Positions 52,957 through 64,000 of a DNA stretch of 64,000 nt are shown here, one piece after another. Positions within the stretch are counted from its first letter, which is position 1. Each line of letters starts with the position of its first letter. The notes beneath the pieces are model-generated. The model was not told the origin of the DNA. It searched no databases and saw only the letters and a program-made list of their open reading frames with translations. The position numbers and the translations under genes were made by a program. The DNA comes from an uncultured Alphaproteobacteria bacterium (GTDB lineage Bacteria > Pseudomonadota > Alphaproteobacteria > UBA2966), in assembly GCA_958295725.1 (NCBI GenBank), contig OY282368.1, positions 1,572,001-1,636,000 of the forward strand. Reading direction: 5' to 3'.

Positions 52957-53336
52957 CAGGCAGTCTCCTCGCGTTCGCGAACCACGAGCGTGAGCTCGCT
53001 GAACGGCTTACGGATTCGTCCGACGCGGCCTCGCGCCCTGGGTTGCCATCGCTTCAACACCAACCCCTTGCCGACACTCGCTTCCGCGACGTAGAGCTGG
53101 TCGACGTCGAGTTGATGGTTGTTCTCGGCGTTGGCGATCGCCGACTGGAGCACCTTCTTGACATCGCGCGCGATGCGTCGTCTCGAGAACGTCAGTTCCG
53201 CAAGCGCGGAGTTGACGCTCTTGCCCCGGATGGTGCCCGCGACGAGGTCGAGCTTCCGAGGGCTGATACGAATGTGCCTGACCTTCGCCATGGCCTCGTT
53301 GTCGGCGAGGCGTCGAGGATGCGATTGCTTGCCCAT
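52956..53336 (-). CDS. rplV: 50S ribosomal protein L22
   Basis: A 126-residue tunnel protein whose hairpin lines the exit channel. It starts [20 protein letters not shown] and has [38 protein letters not shown] and [19 protein letters not shown]. It lies four bases after rpsS and overlaps rpsC by one base. Confidence 0.97.
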   Translation of the reverse strand: MGKQSHPRRLADNEAMAKVRHIRISPRKLDLVAGTIRGKSVNSALAELTFSRRRIARDVKKVLQSAIANAENNHQLDVDQLYVAEASVGKGLVLKRWQPRARGRVGRIRKPFSELTLVVREREETA

Positions 53337-53340
53337 ACGC

Positions 53341-53619
53341 CTACGCCCTGCGCGCTTTCTTGTCCGCCGCGTGTCCGTAGTAGGTCCGCGTCGGAGCGAA
53401 TTCTCCGAGCTTGTGGCCCACCATGCTCTCGTTGACGAGGACCGGGATGAACTTGCGGCCGTTGTAGACGGCGAACGTCAGTCCGACGAACTGAGGCAGG
53501 ATGGTCGAGCGGCGAGACCACGTGCGGATGACGTCGTTGCGTCCGGATTGCCGCGCCACCTCCGCTTTCTTCAGCAGGTAGCCGTCGACGAACGGACCTT
53601 TCCATACCGAACGGGCCAC
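53341..53619 (-). CDS. rpsS: 30S ribosomal protein S19
   Basis: A 92-residue head protein that forms a complex with S13. It starts [20 protein letters not shown] and has [40 protein letters not shown] and [17 protein letters not shown]. It lies 10 bp after rplB. Confidence 0.98.
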   Translation of the reverse strand: MARSVWKGPFVDGYLLKKAEVARQSGRNDVIRTWSRRSTILPQFVGLTFAVYNGRKFIPVLVNESMVGHKLGEFAPTRTYYGHAADKKARRA

Positions 53620-53629
53620 GCGACCTCTC

Positions 53630-54457
53630 CTATCTCTTGTGTCGGCTACGCATGATCAGCCGGTCCGTCTTCTTGTTCGACCGGGTACGCTTGCCCTTGG
53701 TCGGCCTGCCCCACGGAGTCACCGGATGCCGTCCACCCGATGTACGCCCTTCGCCGCCGCCGTGCGGGTGATCGATCGGGTTCATCGCCACGCCGCGGAC
53801 GGACGGGCGCTTGCCCAGCCAGCGCTTGCGACCGGCTTTCCCGAGCTTGATGTTCTTGTTGTCGGGGTTCGAGACGGCACCGACGGTCGCCATGCATTCC
53901 GCCCGAACCATGCGTTGCTCACCCGAGCCGAGCCTCAGCAGGGCGTAGCCCGCGTCCTTGCCGACGAGTTGCGCATAGGCTCCCGCGGCCCGCGCCATCT
54001 GGCCACCCCCGCCAGGCTTCATTTCAATGTTGTGAATGATCGTACCCATCGGGATGTTGCGCATCGGCATGGCGTTTCCCGGTTTGACGTCGACTCGCTC
54101 GCCGGAAATCACGGCATCGCCGACCGCAAGTCGCTGTGGCGCGAGGATGTATGCGGTCTCGTCGTCGGAATAGCGCAGCAACGCCAGGAACGCCGAACGA
54201 TTGGGATCGTATTCGAGACGCTCCACCTTGGCCGGTACATCGAACTTACGCCGCTTGAAATCGACGATGCGATAGCGTTGTTTGTGCCCGCCGCCGATAC
54301 GGCGCGCGGTGATCCGGCCGCCGTTGTTCCGGCCACCGGTCCTGGACTGTCCTTCCGTCAGCGACTTGACCGGCTTTCCCTTCCACAAATCGGAACGGTC
54401 GACCAGCACCAGCTGACGCCGGGACGGCGTCATCGGTCTGTATGATTTCAGGGCCAT
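53630..54457 (-). CDS. rplB: 50S ribosomal protein L2
   Basis: A 275-residue protein needed for subunit association and the peptidyl transferase centre. It has [50 protein letters not shown]-type [15 protein letters not shown] and the C-terminal [20 protein letters not shown] with [18 protein letters not shown]. It lies between rplW and rpsS. Confidence 0.98.
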   Translation of the reverse strand: MALKSYRPMTPSRRQLVLVDRSDLWKGKPVKSLTEGQSRTGGRNNGGRITARRIGGGHKQRYRIVDFKRRKFDVPAKVERLEYDPNRSAFLALLRYSDDETAYILAPQRLAVGDAVISGERVDVKPGNAMPMRNIPMGTIIHNIEMKPGGGGQMARAAGAYAQLVGKDAGYALLRLGSGEQRMVRAECMATVGAVSNPDNKNIKLGKAGRKRWLGKRPSVRGVAMNPIDHPHGGGEGRTSGGRHPVTPWGRPTKGKRTRSNKKTDRLIMRSRHKR

Positions 54458-54460
54458 CCT

Positions 54461-54769
54461 CTAAATCCCCGTCGTCACGTCGATGGACTGACCTTCTTCC
54501 AGGGAGACGAAAGCCTTCTTATAGGCCGCGCGACGTCCCGGGTGTCCTCGGAAACGCTTTCGCTTTCCCTGCTGGCGCAGTGTATTCACGGCTTTCACCT
54601 TGACCGCGAACAGGCCTTCGACGGCCGCCTTGATCTCCGGCTTCGTGGCGTCCATGACCACCCGGAACGTCACCTGGGCGTGTTCCGAGCCGAAGGTCGC
54701 CTTTTCCGTGATCACCGGACCACGAATGATGTCGTACATGCGCTCGCGGGAGATGTTCGCCAACCTCAT
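54461..54769 (-). CDS. rplW: 50S ribosomal protein L23
   Basis: A 102-residue tunnel-exit protein that docks trigger factor and SRP. It contains [60 protein letters not shown] and [19 protein letters not shown]. The ATG at 54767-54769 overlaps the rplD stop (ATGA); a shorter start at an internal ATG is possible. Confidence 0.97.
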   Translation of the reverse strand: MRLANISRERMYDIIRGPVITEKATFGSEHAQVTFRVVMDATKPEIKAAVEGLFAVKVKAVNTLRQQGKRKRFRGHPGRRAAYKKAFVSLEEGQSIDVTTGI

Positions 54770-55386
54770 GACAGCCGAGCCTCCAGGTGCTCGACGGCCG
54801 CCTTCGTCAGCACCAAGGTGTCACGGCGAAGAATGTCGTAGACGTTCGCGCCCTGTTGGGGCAGCACGTCGAATTGCGGAATGTTCGACGCCGCGCGCCG
54901 GAGATTCGCGTCGATTTCGGGACCGTCGATCACCAGCGCGGATCCCCAGCCCAGTTTCGCCAGTTTCACGACAAGCGATCTGGTCTTCGGCGCGTCGAGC
55001 TTCGCTTGGTCGATGACCACCAGCTTTCCATCCGCCGCCTTGGCGGACAGCGCAGTCCGCAAGCCTAGCTTCCGAACCTTCTTCGGCAAGCCGAAGGCAT
55101 GATCCCGCACGACCGGTCCGAAGGTGACGGCCCCCCCACGGAACTGCGGCGACCGGCGGCTTCCGTGGCGCGCACGCCCGGTGCCCTTTTGCCGCCAAGG
55201 CTTTGCCGTCGTACCGCTGATCTCGCTGATACCGCGCGTCTTGTGCGTCCCGGCTCGCCTCTTGGCCAACTGCCACTTCACGACCCGATTGAGGATATCG
55301 GCGCGCACGGGCACGCCGAAAATCGCGTCGTCGAGCTCCATCATCCCGGCGGATTCGGAATCGAGCGTGGTTACCTTGGCCTGCAT
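54766..55386 (-). CDS. rplD: 50S ribosomal protein L4
   Basis: A 206-residue protein with a loop reaching the exit tunnel; in some bacteria it autoregulates the S10 operon. It shows [57 protein letters not shown] and the C-terminal [20 protein letters not shown]. It is five bases after rplC and overlaps rplW by four. Confidence 0.98.
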   Translation of the reverse strand: MQAKVTTLDSESAGMMELDDAIFGVPVRADILNRVVKWQLAKRRAGTHKTRGISEISGTTAKPWRQKGTGRARHGSRRSPQFRGGAVTFGPVVRDHAFGLPKKVRKLGLRTALSAKAADGKLVVIDQAKLDAPKTRSLVVKLAKLGWGSALVIDGPEIDANLRRAASNIPQFDVLPQQGANVYDILRRDTLVLTKAAVEHLEARLS

Positions 55387-55391
55387 CGCCT

Positions 55392-56162
55392 CTAGTCCCC
55401 GCTCCCACCGTCGTCGACGACCTCAGGTTTGTCCTCGCGCACCGACTCGGAACCACCCGGTCCAGCGGACACCCGAGCCTCGGCCCCGGCACCTTTCAGA
55501 CCTGCCGGCAACGGAGCCTCATCGGGAAGCCTGAGCTTTTTCGCATCGGTGATGCGGATCCAGCTTCCCTTGGGGCCCGGCACGCCGCCCTTGACAAGGA
55601 TCAACCCTTCCTCCGGGTCGGTCGATACCACCTCGAGGCTTTGCACCGTCACCCGTTCGGCACCGAGGTGGCCAGCCATCTTCTTACCCTTGAACACCTT
55701 GCCCGGATCCTGGCATTGACCAGTGGAACCATGTGCGCGATGTGAAACCGAAACGCCGTGACTGGCAGCCAGCCCGCTGAAGTTGTGTCTCTTGACGACT
55801 CCGGCGAATCCCTTGCCGACACTGACTCCGCAGACGTCGACGAACTGTCCGGCCACGAAGTGATCGGCCGCGAGCTCGGCGCCCACCTCCACCATGTTTC
55901 CACCGGACACCCGAAACTCGGCGACCCTCCGTTTGGGCTCCACTTGGGCCTTGGCGAAATGCCCGCGCATGGCCTTCGAGACGTTCTTGACCTTGGCCGT
56001 CCCCGCGCCGAGCTGAACGGCGTCGTAACCGTGAGTCTCCGTGGTCCGCTGCGCCACCACCTGGCAGCCGTCCACCTTGAGAACGGTCACGGGCATATGT
56101 CCTCCGTCGTCTTGAAAGACCCGGGACATCCCGACCTTGAGTGCGATGACACCGGTACGCAT
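55392..56162 (-). CDS. rplC: 50S ribosomal protein L3
   Basis: A 256-residue early-assembly protein near the peptidyl transferase centre. It has [54 protein letters not shown] [20 protein letters not shown] and [20 protein letters not shown]. The last 45 residues form a Gly/Ala/Asp-rich extension ([19 protein letters not shown]) beyond the usual end, as is common in this class. It lies nine bases after rpsJ. Confidence 0.97.
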   Translation of the reverse strand: MRTGVIALKVGMSRVFQDDGGHMPVTVLKVDGCQVVAQRTTETHGYDAVQLGAGTAKVKNVSKAMRGHFAKAQVEPKRRVAEFRVSGGNMVEVGAELAADHFVAGQFVDVCGVSVGKGFAGVVKRHNFSGLAASHGVSVSHRAHGSTGQCQDPGKVFKGKKMAGHLGAERVTVQSLEVVSTDPEEGLILVKGGVPGPKGSWIRITDAKKLRLPDEAPLPAGLKGAGAEARVSAGPGGSESVREDKPEVVDDGGSGD

Positions 56163-56170
56163 ACCCGTCC

Positions 56171-56476
56171 TCAGACCTTGATCTCGACGTCGACACCTGC
56201 GGCGAGGTCGAGCTTCATCAATGCGTCGACGGTTTCGGGCGTCGGATCGACGATGTCGAGCAGACGGCGATGCGTCCGGATCTCGAACTGCTCGCGAGAC
56301 TTCTTATCGATGTGAGGCGACCGCAGAACCGTATAGCGTTCGATCTTCGTGGGGATCGGAATGGGTCCGCGGACCCGGGCTCCCGTCCGTTTCGCCGTGT
56401 TGAGTATTTCACTCGCCGAAACGTCGAGCACCCGATGGTCGTACGCCTTGAGACGTATGCGGATGTTCTGATTCAT
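56171..56476 (-). CDS. rpsJ: 30S ribosomal protein S10
   Basis: A 101-residue head protein that also serves as NusE in antitermination. It starts [20 protein letters not shown] and has [40 protein letters not shown] and [12 protein letters not shown]. Two consecutive ATG codons are present (56474-56476 and 56477-56479); the inner one is used because it leaves better spacing to the AGAGAG purine run. It follows tuf by 73 bp. Confidence 0.97.
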   Translation of the reverse strand: MNQNIRIRLKAYDHRVLDVSASEILNTAKRTGARVRGPIPIPTKIERYTVLRSPHIDKKSREQFEIRTHRRLLDIVDPTPETVDALMKLDLAAGVDVEIKV

Positions 56477-56549
56477 CATCTCTCTTGACTCTCCGCGAGC
56501 CCCGTCTGATCCGACTTCCGCGTCGCGTTTCTGGTTTTGTGTTGCTTTC

Positions 56550-57740
<1,191 letters not shown>

Positions 57741-57756
57741 CGTCAATCTCCAATCA

Positions 57757-57771
57757 CGCGCGCGCGCGCGC
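57757..57771. repeat. Alternating CG tract between fusA and tuf
   Basis: Fifteen bases of uninterrupted alternating C and G lie in the 50-bp spacer, about 17 bp upstream of the tuf start. Such tracts are Z-DNA prone and slippage prone. Any effect on tuf translation or transcription is speculative. Confidence 0.8.
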
Positions 57772-57790
57772 CACCCCGCCGCAATCCCCG

Positions 57791-59866
57791 TCACGCCAAC
57801 TCCGCGCAAACCTCGTCAGAAACTACCTGAGGCACCTGATCGTAATGATCAAAGGTCATCGTGAACTGGGCCCGGCCTTGGGTCATTGACCGCAAGTTAT
57901 TGACATATCCGAACATATTGGCGAGCGGGGCCATCGCCGTGATGACCTGCGCATTTCCCCGTTGCGCCGTCCCCGTCACATATCCGCGCCGCGAGTTGAG
58001 ATCGCCGATCACATCGCCCATAAACTCCTCGGGGGTCACCACCTCGACATCCATCACCGGCTCGAGCAACTTCACGCCGAGCTTCGGCGCTGCCTCACGC
58101 AACGCCGAACGCGCGGCGATCTCGAAGGCCATCACCGATGAATCGACATCGTGCGACGCTCCGTCGACAAGCGTCGCTCTGAAATCGATGACTGGGAATC
58201 CCGCCAGAAGGCCGGACTCGGCCGCCGAGACGAGCCCGGCCTGCACGCCGGGAACGAACTCCCTCGGAACGCTGCCACCGACAACCCGGCTTTCGAACTC
58301 GACGCCGGAACCTACAGGCAGGGGCTCGAACCCGATCCGCACGCGGGCGAATTGACCGGCACCGCCTGTCTGCTTCCGGTGCATGTAGTCGATCTCTCCG
58401 GTCCGGGTGATGGTTTCCCGGTAGGCGACCTGCGGTGCGCCGACGTTGCCATCGACCTTGAATTCCCGTTTCATGCGATCGACGATGATTTCGAGATGCA
58501 GCTCTCCCATCCCCTTGATGATGGTCTGGCCGCTCTCGGGATCGGTCGACACGCGGAACGAGGGATCCTCCTCGGCGAGCCGGGACAGAGCGATGCCCAT
58601 CTTTTCCTGGTCGTTCCTGGTGCGCGGCTCCACCGCCACTTCGATGACTGGATCCGGAAAATCCATGCGCTCCAGCACGATCGGATTATTGAGATCGCAC
58701 AATGTATCCCCCGTGGAGGTGCCCTTCAGTCCGGCGAGCGCGACGATATCGCCGGCGCGGGCCTCCCGAACATCTTCCCGGTGGTTGGAATGCATGGCCA
58801 ACATGCGGCCGACACGCTCCCGCCGTTCCTTGACCGAATTGAGGATCGCGCCGCCGGTCGACACCACTCCGGAATAAATCCGGATGAACGTGAGGCTACC
58901 GACGAACGGGTCGGTCATCACCTTGAACGCCAGGGCGGCGAACGGCTCGTCATCGCTGGACTCGCGCGCCACCCGCTCGTCCGTCCCCGGCTTGATGCCG
59001 CCGATCGCCGCGACGTCCGTCGGCGAGGGAAGAAAATCGACCACGGCGTCGAGCAAGGGTTGCACGCCCTTGTTCTTGAATGCCGAGCCGTTGAGGACCG
59101 GCACGAACCGGCCCGAGATCGTCCCGGCTCGCACGCAGGCCTTGAGCGTCACGGTATCGGGCTCGTTGCCCTCCAAGTACCGCTCCATCGCCGAGTCGTC
59201 CATCTCGACGGCGAGCTCGACCAGTTTTTCGCGATATGCCGCCGCTTGGCTCACCAGATCGTCGGGGATTTCCCCGATCTCGCATTCGGCGCCAAGGGTC
59301 TCTTCTTTCCAGAGGATGGCCTTCATCTCGAAGAGGTCCACGACCCCGGCATAGGCGGCCTCGCTACCCACTGGTAACTGGGTCACCAGCGGCGTGGCGC
59401 CGAGGCGATCCTCGATCATCCGGACGCAGTTGAAGAGATCCGCGCCCGTGCGGTCCATCTTGTTCACGAAACAGATACGCGGCACGCCATACTTGTCGGC
59501 CTGCCGCCATACCGTCTCGGACTGCGGTTCGACACCCGCGACACCATCGAATACGGCTACGGCGCCATCGAGAACCCTCAGGCTGCGCTCGACCTCGATC
59601 GTGAAGTCGACGTGACCGGGGGTGTCGATGATGTTGATGCGGTGGTCATGCCAAGAACAGGTCGTGGCGGCCGAGGTGATCGTGATACCGCGCTCTTGCT
59701 CCTGCTCCATCCAATCCATGACGGCGGCGCCGTCATGGACTTCGCCGATCTTGTGGGAACGGCCGGTATAATAGAGGATACGTTCGGTCGTCGTGGTCTT
59801 GCCCGCGTCGATGTGGGCCATGATGCCGATGTTTCGGTGACGGTCGAGCGAAGTGACGCGCGTCAT
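57791..59866 (-). CDS. fusA: Elongation factor G
   Basis: A 691-residue translocase GTPase with five domains. It shows G1 [15 protein letters not shown], the switch I region [15 protein letters not shown]3 [17 protein letters not shown]4 NKMDRTGAD, domain [18 protein letters not shown] [18 protein letters not shown], and the C-terminal [18 protein letters not shown]. The ATG at 59864-59866 is the standard start. It lies between rpsG and tuf in the str operon. Confidence 0.98.
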   Translation of the reverse strand: MTRVTSLDRHRNIGIMAHIDAGKTTTTERILYYTGRSHKIGEVHDGAAVMDWMEQEQERGITITSAATTCSWHDHRINIIDTPGHVDFTIEVERSLRVLDGAVAVFDGVAGVEPQSETVWRQADKYGVPRICFVNKMDRTGADLFNCVRMIEDRLGATPLVTQLPVGSEAAYAGVVDLFEMKAILWKEETLGAECEIGEIPDDLVSQAAAYREKLVELAVEMDDSAMERYLEGNEPDTVTLKACVRAGTISGRFVPVLNGSAFKNKGVQPLLDAVVDFLPSPTDVAAIGGIKPGTDERVARESSDDEPFAALAFKVMTDPFVGSLTFIRIYSGVVSTGGAILNSVKERRERVGRMLAMHSNHREDVREARAGDIVALAGLKGTSTGDTLCDLNNPIVLERMDFPDPVIEVAVEPRTRNDQEKMGIALSRLAEEDPSFRVSTDPESGQTIIKGMGELHLEIIVDRMKREFKVDGNVGAPQVAYRETITRTGEIDYMHRKQTGGAGQFARVRIGFEPLPVGSGVEFESRVVGGSVPREFVPGVQAGLVSAAESGLLAGFPVIDFRATLVDGASHDVDSSVMAFEIAARSALREAAPKLGVKLLEPVMDVEVVTPEEFMGDVIGDLNSRRGYVTGTAQRGNAQVITAMAPLANMFGYVNNLRSMTQGRAQFTMTFDHYDQVPQVVSDEVCAELA

Positions 59867-59893
59867 GGCCTGAGGTCTTCCGAAATTCCGCGA

Positions 59894-60376
<483 letters not shown>

Positions 60377-60748
60377 CTAGCGGGGCCGCTTGGCGCCGTA
60401 CTTCGAACGCCGCTGTCGGCGGTCGCTGATACCTTGGGTATCGAGAACGCCCCGGATGATGTGATAGCGCACGCCCGGCAGATCCTTGACCCGGCCACCC
60501 CGGATCAGCACCACCGAATGCTCCTGAAGGTTATGGCCCTCCCCCGGGATATAGCTGAGAACCTCGAACCCATTCGTCAGGCGCACACGGGCGACCTTAC
60601 GCAACGCGGAGTTCGGTTTCTTCGGCGTGGTCGTATAGACGCGCGTGCAGACACCTCTCTTCTGCGGGCACCGCTGCATGGCCGGCGTCTTTTTCCGCTT
60701 CACCGGACGTACGCGCCCGTGGCGAACCAGTTGATTGACTGTAGGCAT
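60377..60748 (-). CDS. rpsL: 30S ribosomal protein S12
   Basis: A 123-residue decoding-centre protein. It starts [20 protein letters not shown] and contains [20 protein letters not shown] (the wild-type Lys at the position mutated in streptomycin resistance), [38 protein letters not shown] and KYGAKRPR. The ATG at 60746-60748 is used; the longer frame upstream is the untranslated leader. It is the first gene of the str operon, served by the promoter at 60925-60953. Confidence 0.98.
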   Translation of the reverse strand: MPTVNQLVRHGRVRPVKRKKTPAMQRCPQKRGVCTRVYTTTPKKPNSALRKVARVRLTNGFEVLSYIPGEGHNLQEHSVVLIRGGRVKDLPGVRYHIIRGVLDTQGISDRRQRRSKYGAKRPR

Positions 60749-60924
60749 TCTACTTCCTACTTCTTCCCGGCATCGGCCGCCATCGAACGCACGATAGTGA
60801 ACGGGCGCGACACGTCCGCTTGACGAGTGTTCTTCGCCCACCCGCGGGCCTAGCGACTTGTTATCTCCTGGTTTTCGTCGACGCGTCCAGAGCGAATCGC
60901 CCACCGCCACCGACGAGAGCGCAC

Positions 60925-60953
60925 ACTATAGGTAAGCCCATATTACGCGTCAA
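60925..60953 (-). promoter_or_regulatory. Sigma70 promoter of the str operon
   Basis: On the minus strand TTGACG (60953-60948) and TATAGT (60930-60925) are separated by exactly 17 bp. Transcription would start near 60918, giving a leader of about 170 bases before rpsL. A small dyad GGAAAA/TTTTCC (60955-60972) lies just upstream of the -35. The remainder of the 346-bp gap between rpoC and rpsL (60749-61094) shows no gene. Confidence 0.75.
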
Positions 60954-61094
60954 GCGGAAAACCCGTATTTTCCATACGACGTTCAAGGCCCTCTGAAACA
61001 CGCCCGACACGGGATTCGAAACCAAGTATCCACTCCGAACCCCGCGCCTTGAATGCCGGTAATCGCGACGACCGTCGGTCTCGTCTCGAGTCGG

Positions 61095-64000
<2,906 letters not shown>

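Noticed and set aside
60955..60972. Dyad GGAAAA/TTTTCC as an rpoC terminator
   Set aside because: The stem is AT-rich and short, is not followed by a T-run on the minus strand and lies against the -35 of the str promoter. It is more likely incidental or part of promoter regulation.

Overview
The window is GC-rich (roughly two thirds G+C by eye) and looks like the chromosome of an alphaproteobacterium, probably Rhodospirillales-like. Supporting evidence is the rpoC-rpsL-rpsG-fusA-tuf-S10-spc-alpha order, followed by rplQ, a Do-type protease, rarA, crcB, an RluC-type synthase, a HAD phosphatase and an ATP12 chaperone, together with a DUF1489 protein and a CreA protein. About 64 protein genes and one tRNA-Leu are visible. 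The species cannot be named from the sequence.

Layout. 1-5.5 kb (minus strand): partial psuG, a nucleotide-sugar set (galU, ugd, phosphomannomutase/phosphoglucomutase), a membrane-anchored J-domain protein and a VWA protein. 5.6-8.4 kb: a DUF3179 protein divergent from an L-2-hydroxyglutarate oxidase-like gene and an overlapping VOC gene. 8.6-14.2 kb: a tightly overlapped operon of a fumarate-reductase-like flavoprotein and the M, S and L subunits of a molybdenum hydroxylase, preceded by a good sigma70 promoter. A lower-GC HNH nuclease gene then separates it from a coxG-like gene. 15.8-17.7 kb: DUF1489 and an SLC13 permease. 17.8-28.8 kb: a leucine/isovalerate catabolic region (mccA, mccB, SDR, thioredoxin-fold isomerase, Rid protein, thiolase, isovaleryl-CoA dehydrogenase), interrupted by an island at 22.7-25.1 kb. 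28.8-32 kb: mgtE, tRNA-Leu, an IS remnant, lipB and creA. 32-35.8 kb: a sodium-pump type biotin-dependent decarboxylase operon ending in an overlapping acylphosphatase gene. 35.9-42.5 kb: ATP12, HAD, rluC, crcB, DUF429, rarA and degP, several with ATGA stop/start overlaps. 42.5-64 kb: the ribosomal protein/str operons and the C-terminal two thirds of rpoC.

The most unusual feature is inside the island. Exact 134-bp direct repeats (22606-22739 and 25143-25276) bracket about 2.4 kb of foreign-looking DNA placed exactly between the convergent 3' ends of the SDR and isomerase genes. The right-hand copy is the true 3' end of the isomerase gene and the left-hand copy is an orphaned duplicate. The island holds two lipoprotein genes, a small gene of unknown function, transposase remnants, and a 470-bp unit (23973-24442) with perfect 24-bp terminal inverted repeats flanked by AACAAA direct repeats. 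Inside that unit lies a CRISPR-like array of five near-identical 36-bp repeats plus a degenerate sixth, with five unique 30-31 bp spacers. No cas gene is visible anywhere in the window. A CRISPR array packaged as a MITE-like cassette is the observation most worth following up.

How the genes work together: the ivd, mcc and thiolase genes outline leucine/isovalerate breakdown to acetyl-CoA, although the hydratase and HMG-CoA lyase are not seen here. The decarboxylase operon would couple decarboxylation of a C4 acyl-CoA to sodium export. The right third of the window is the core transcription-translation machinery, driven at least partly from the promoter at 60925-60953.
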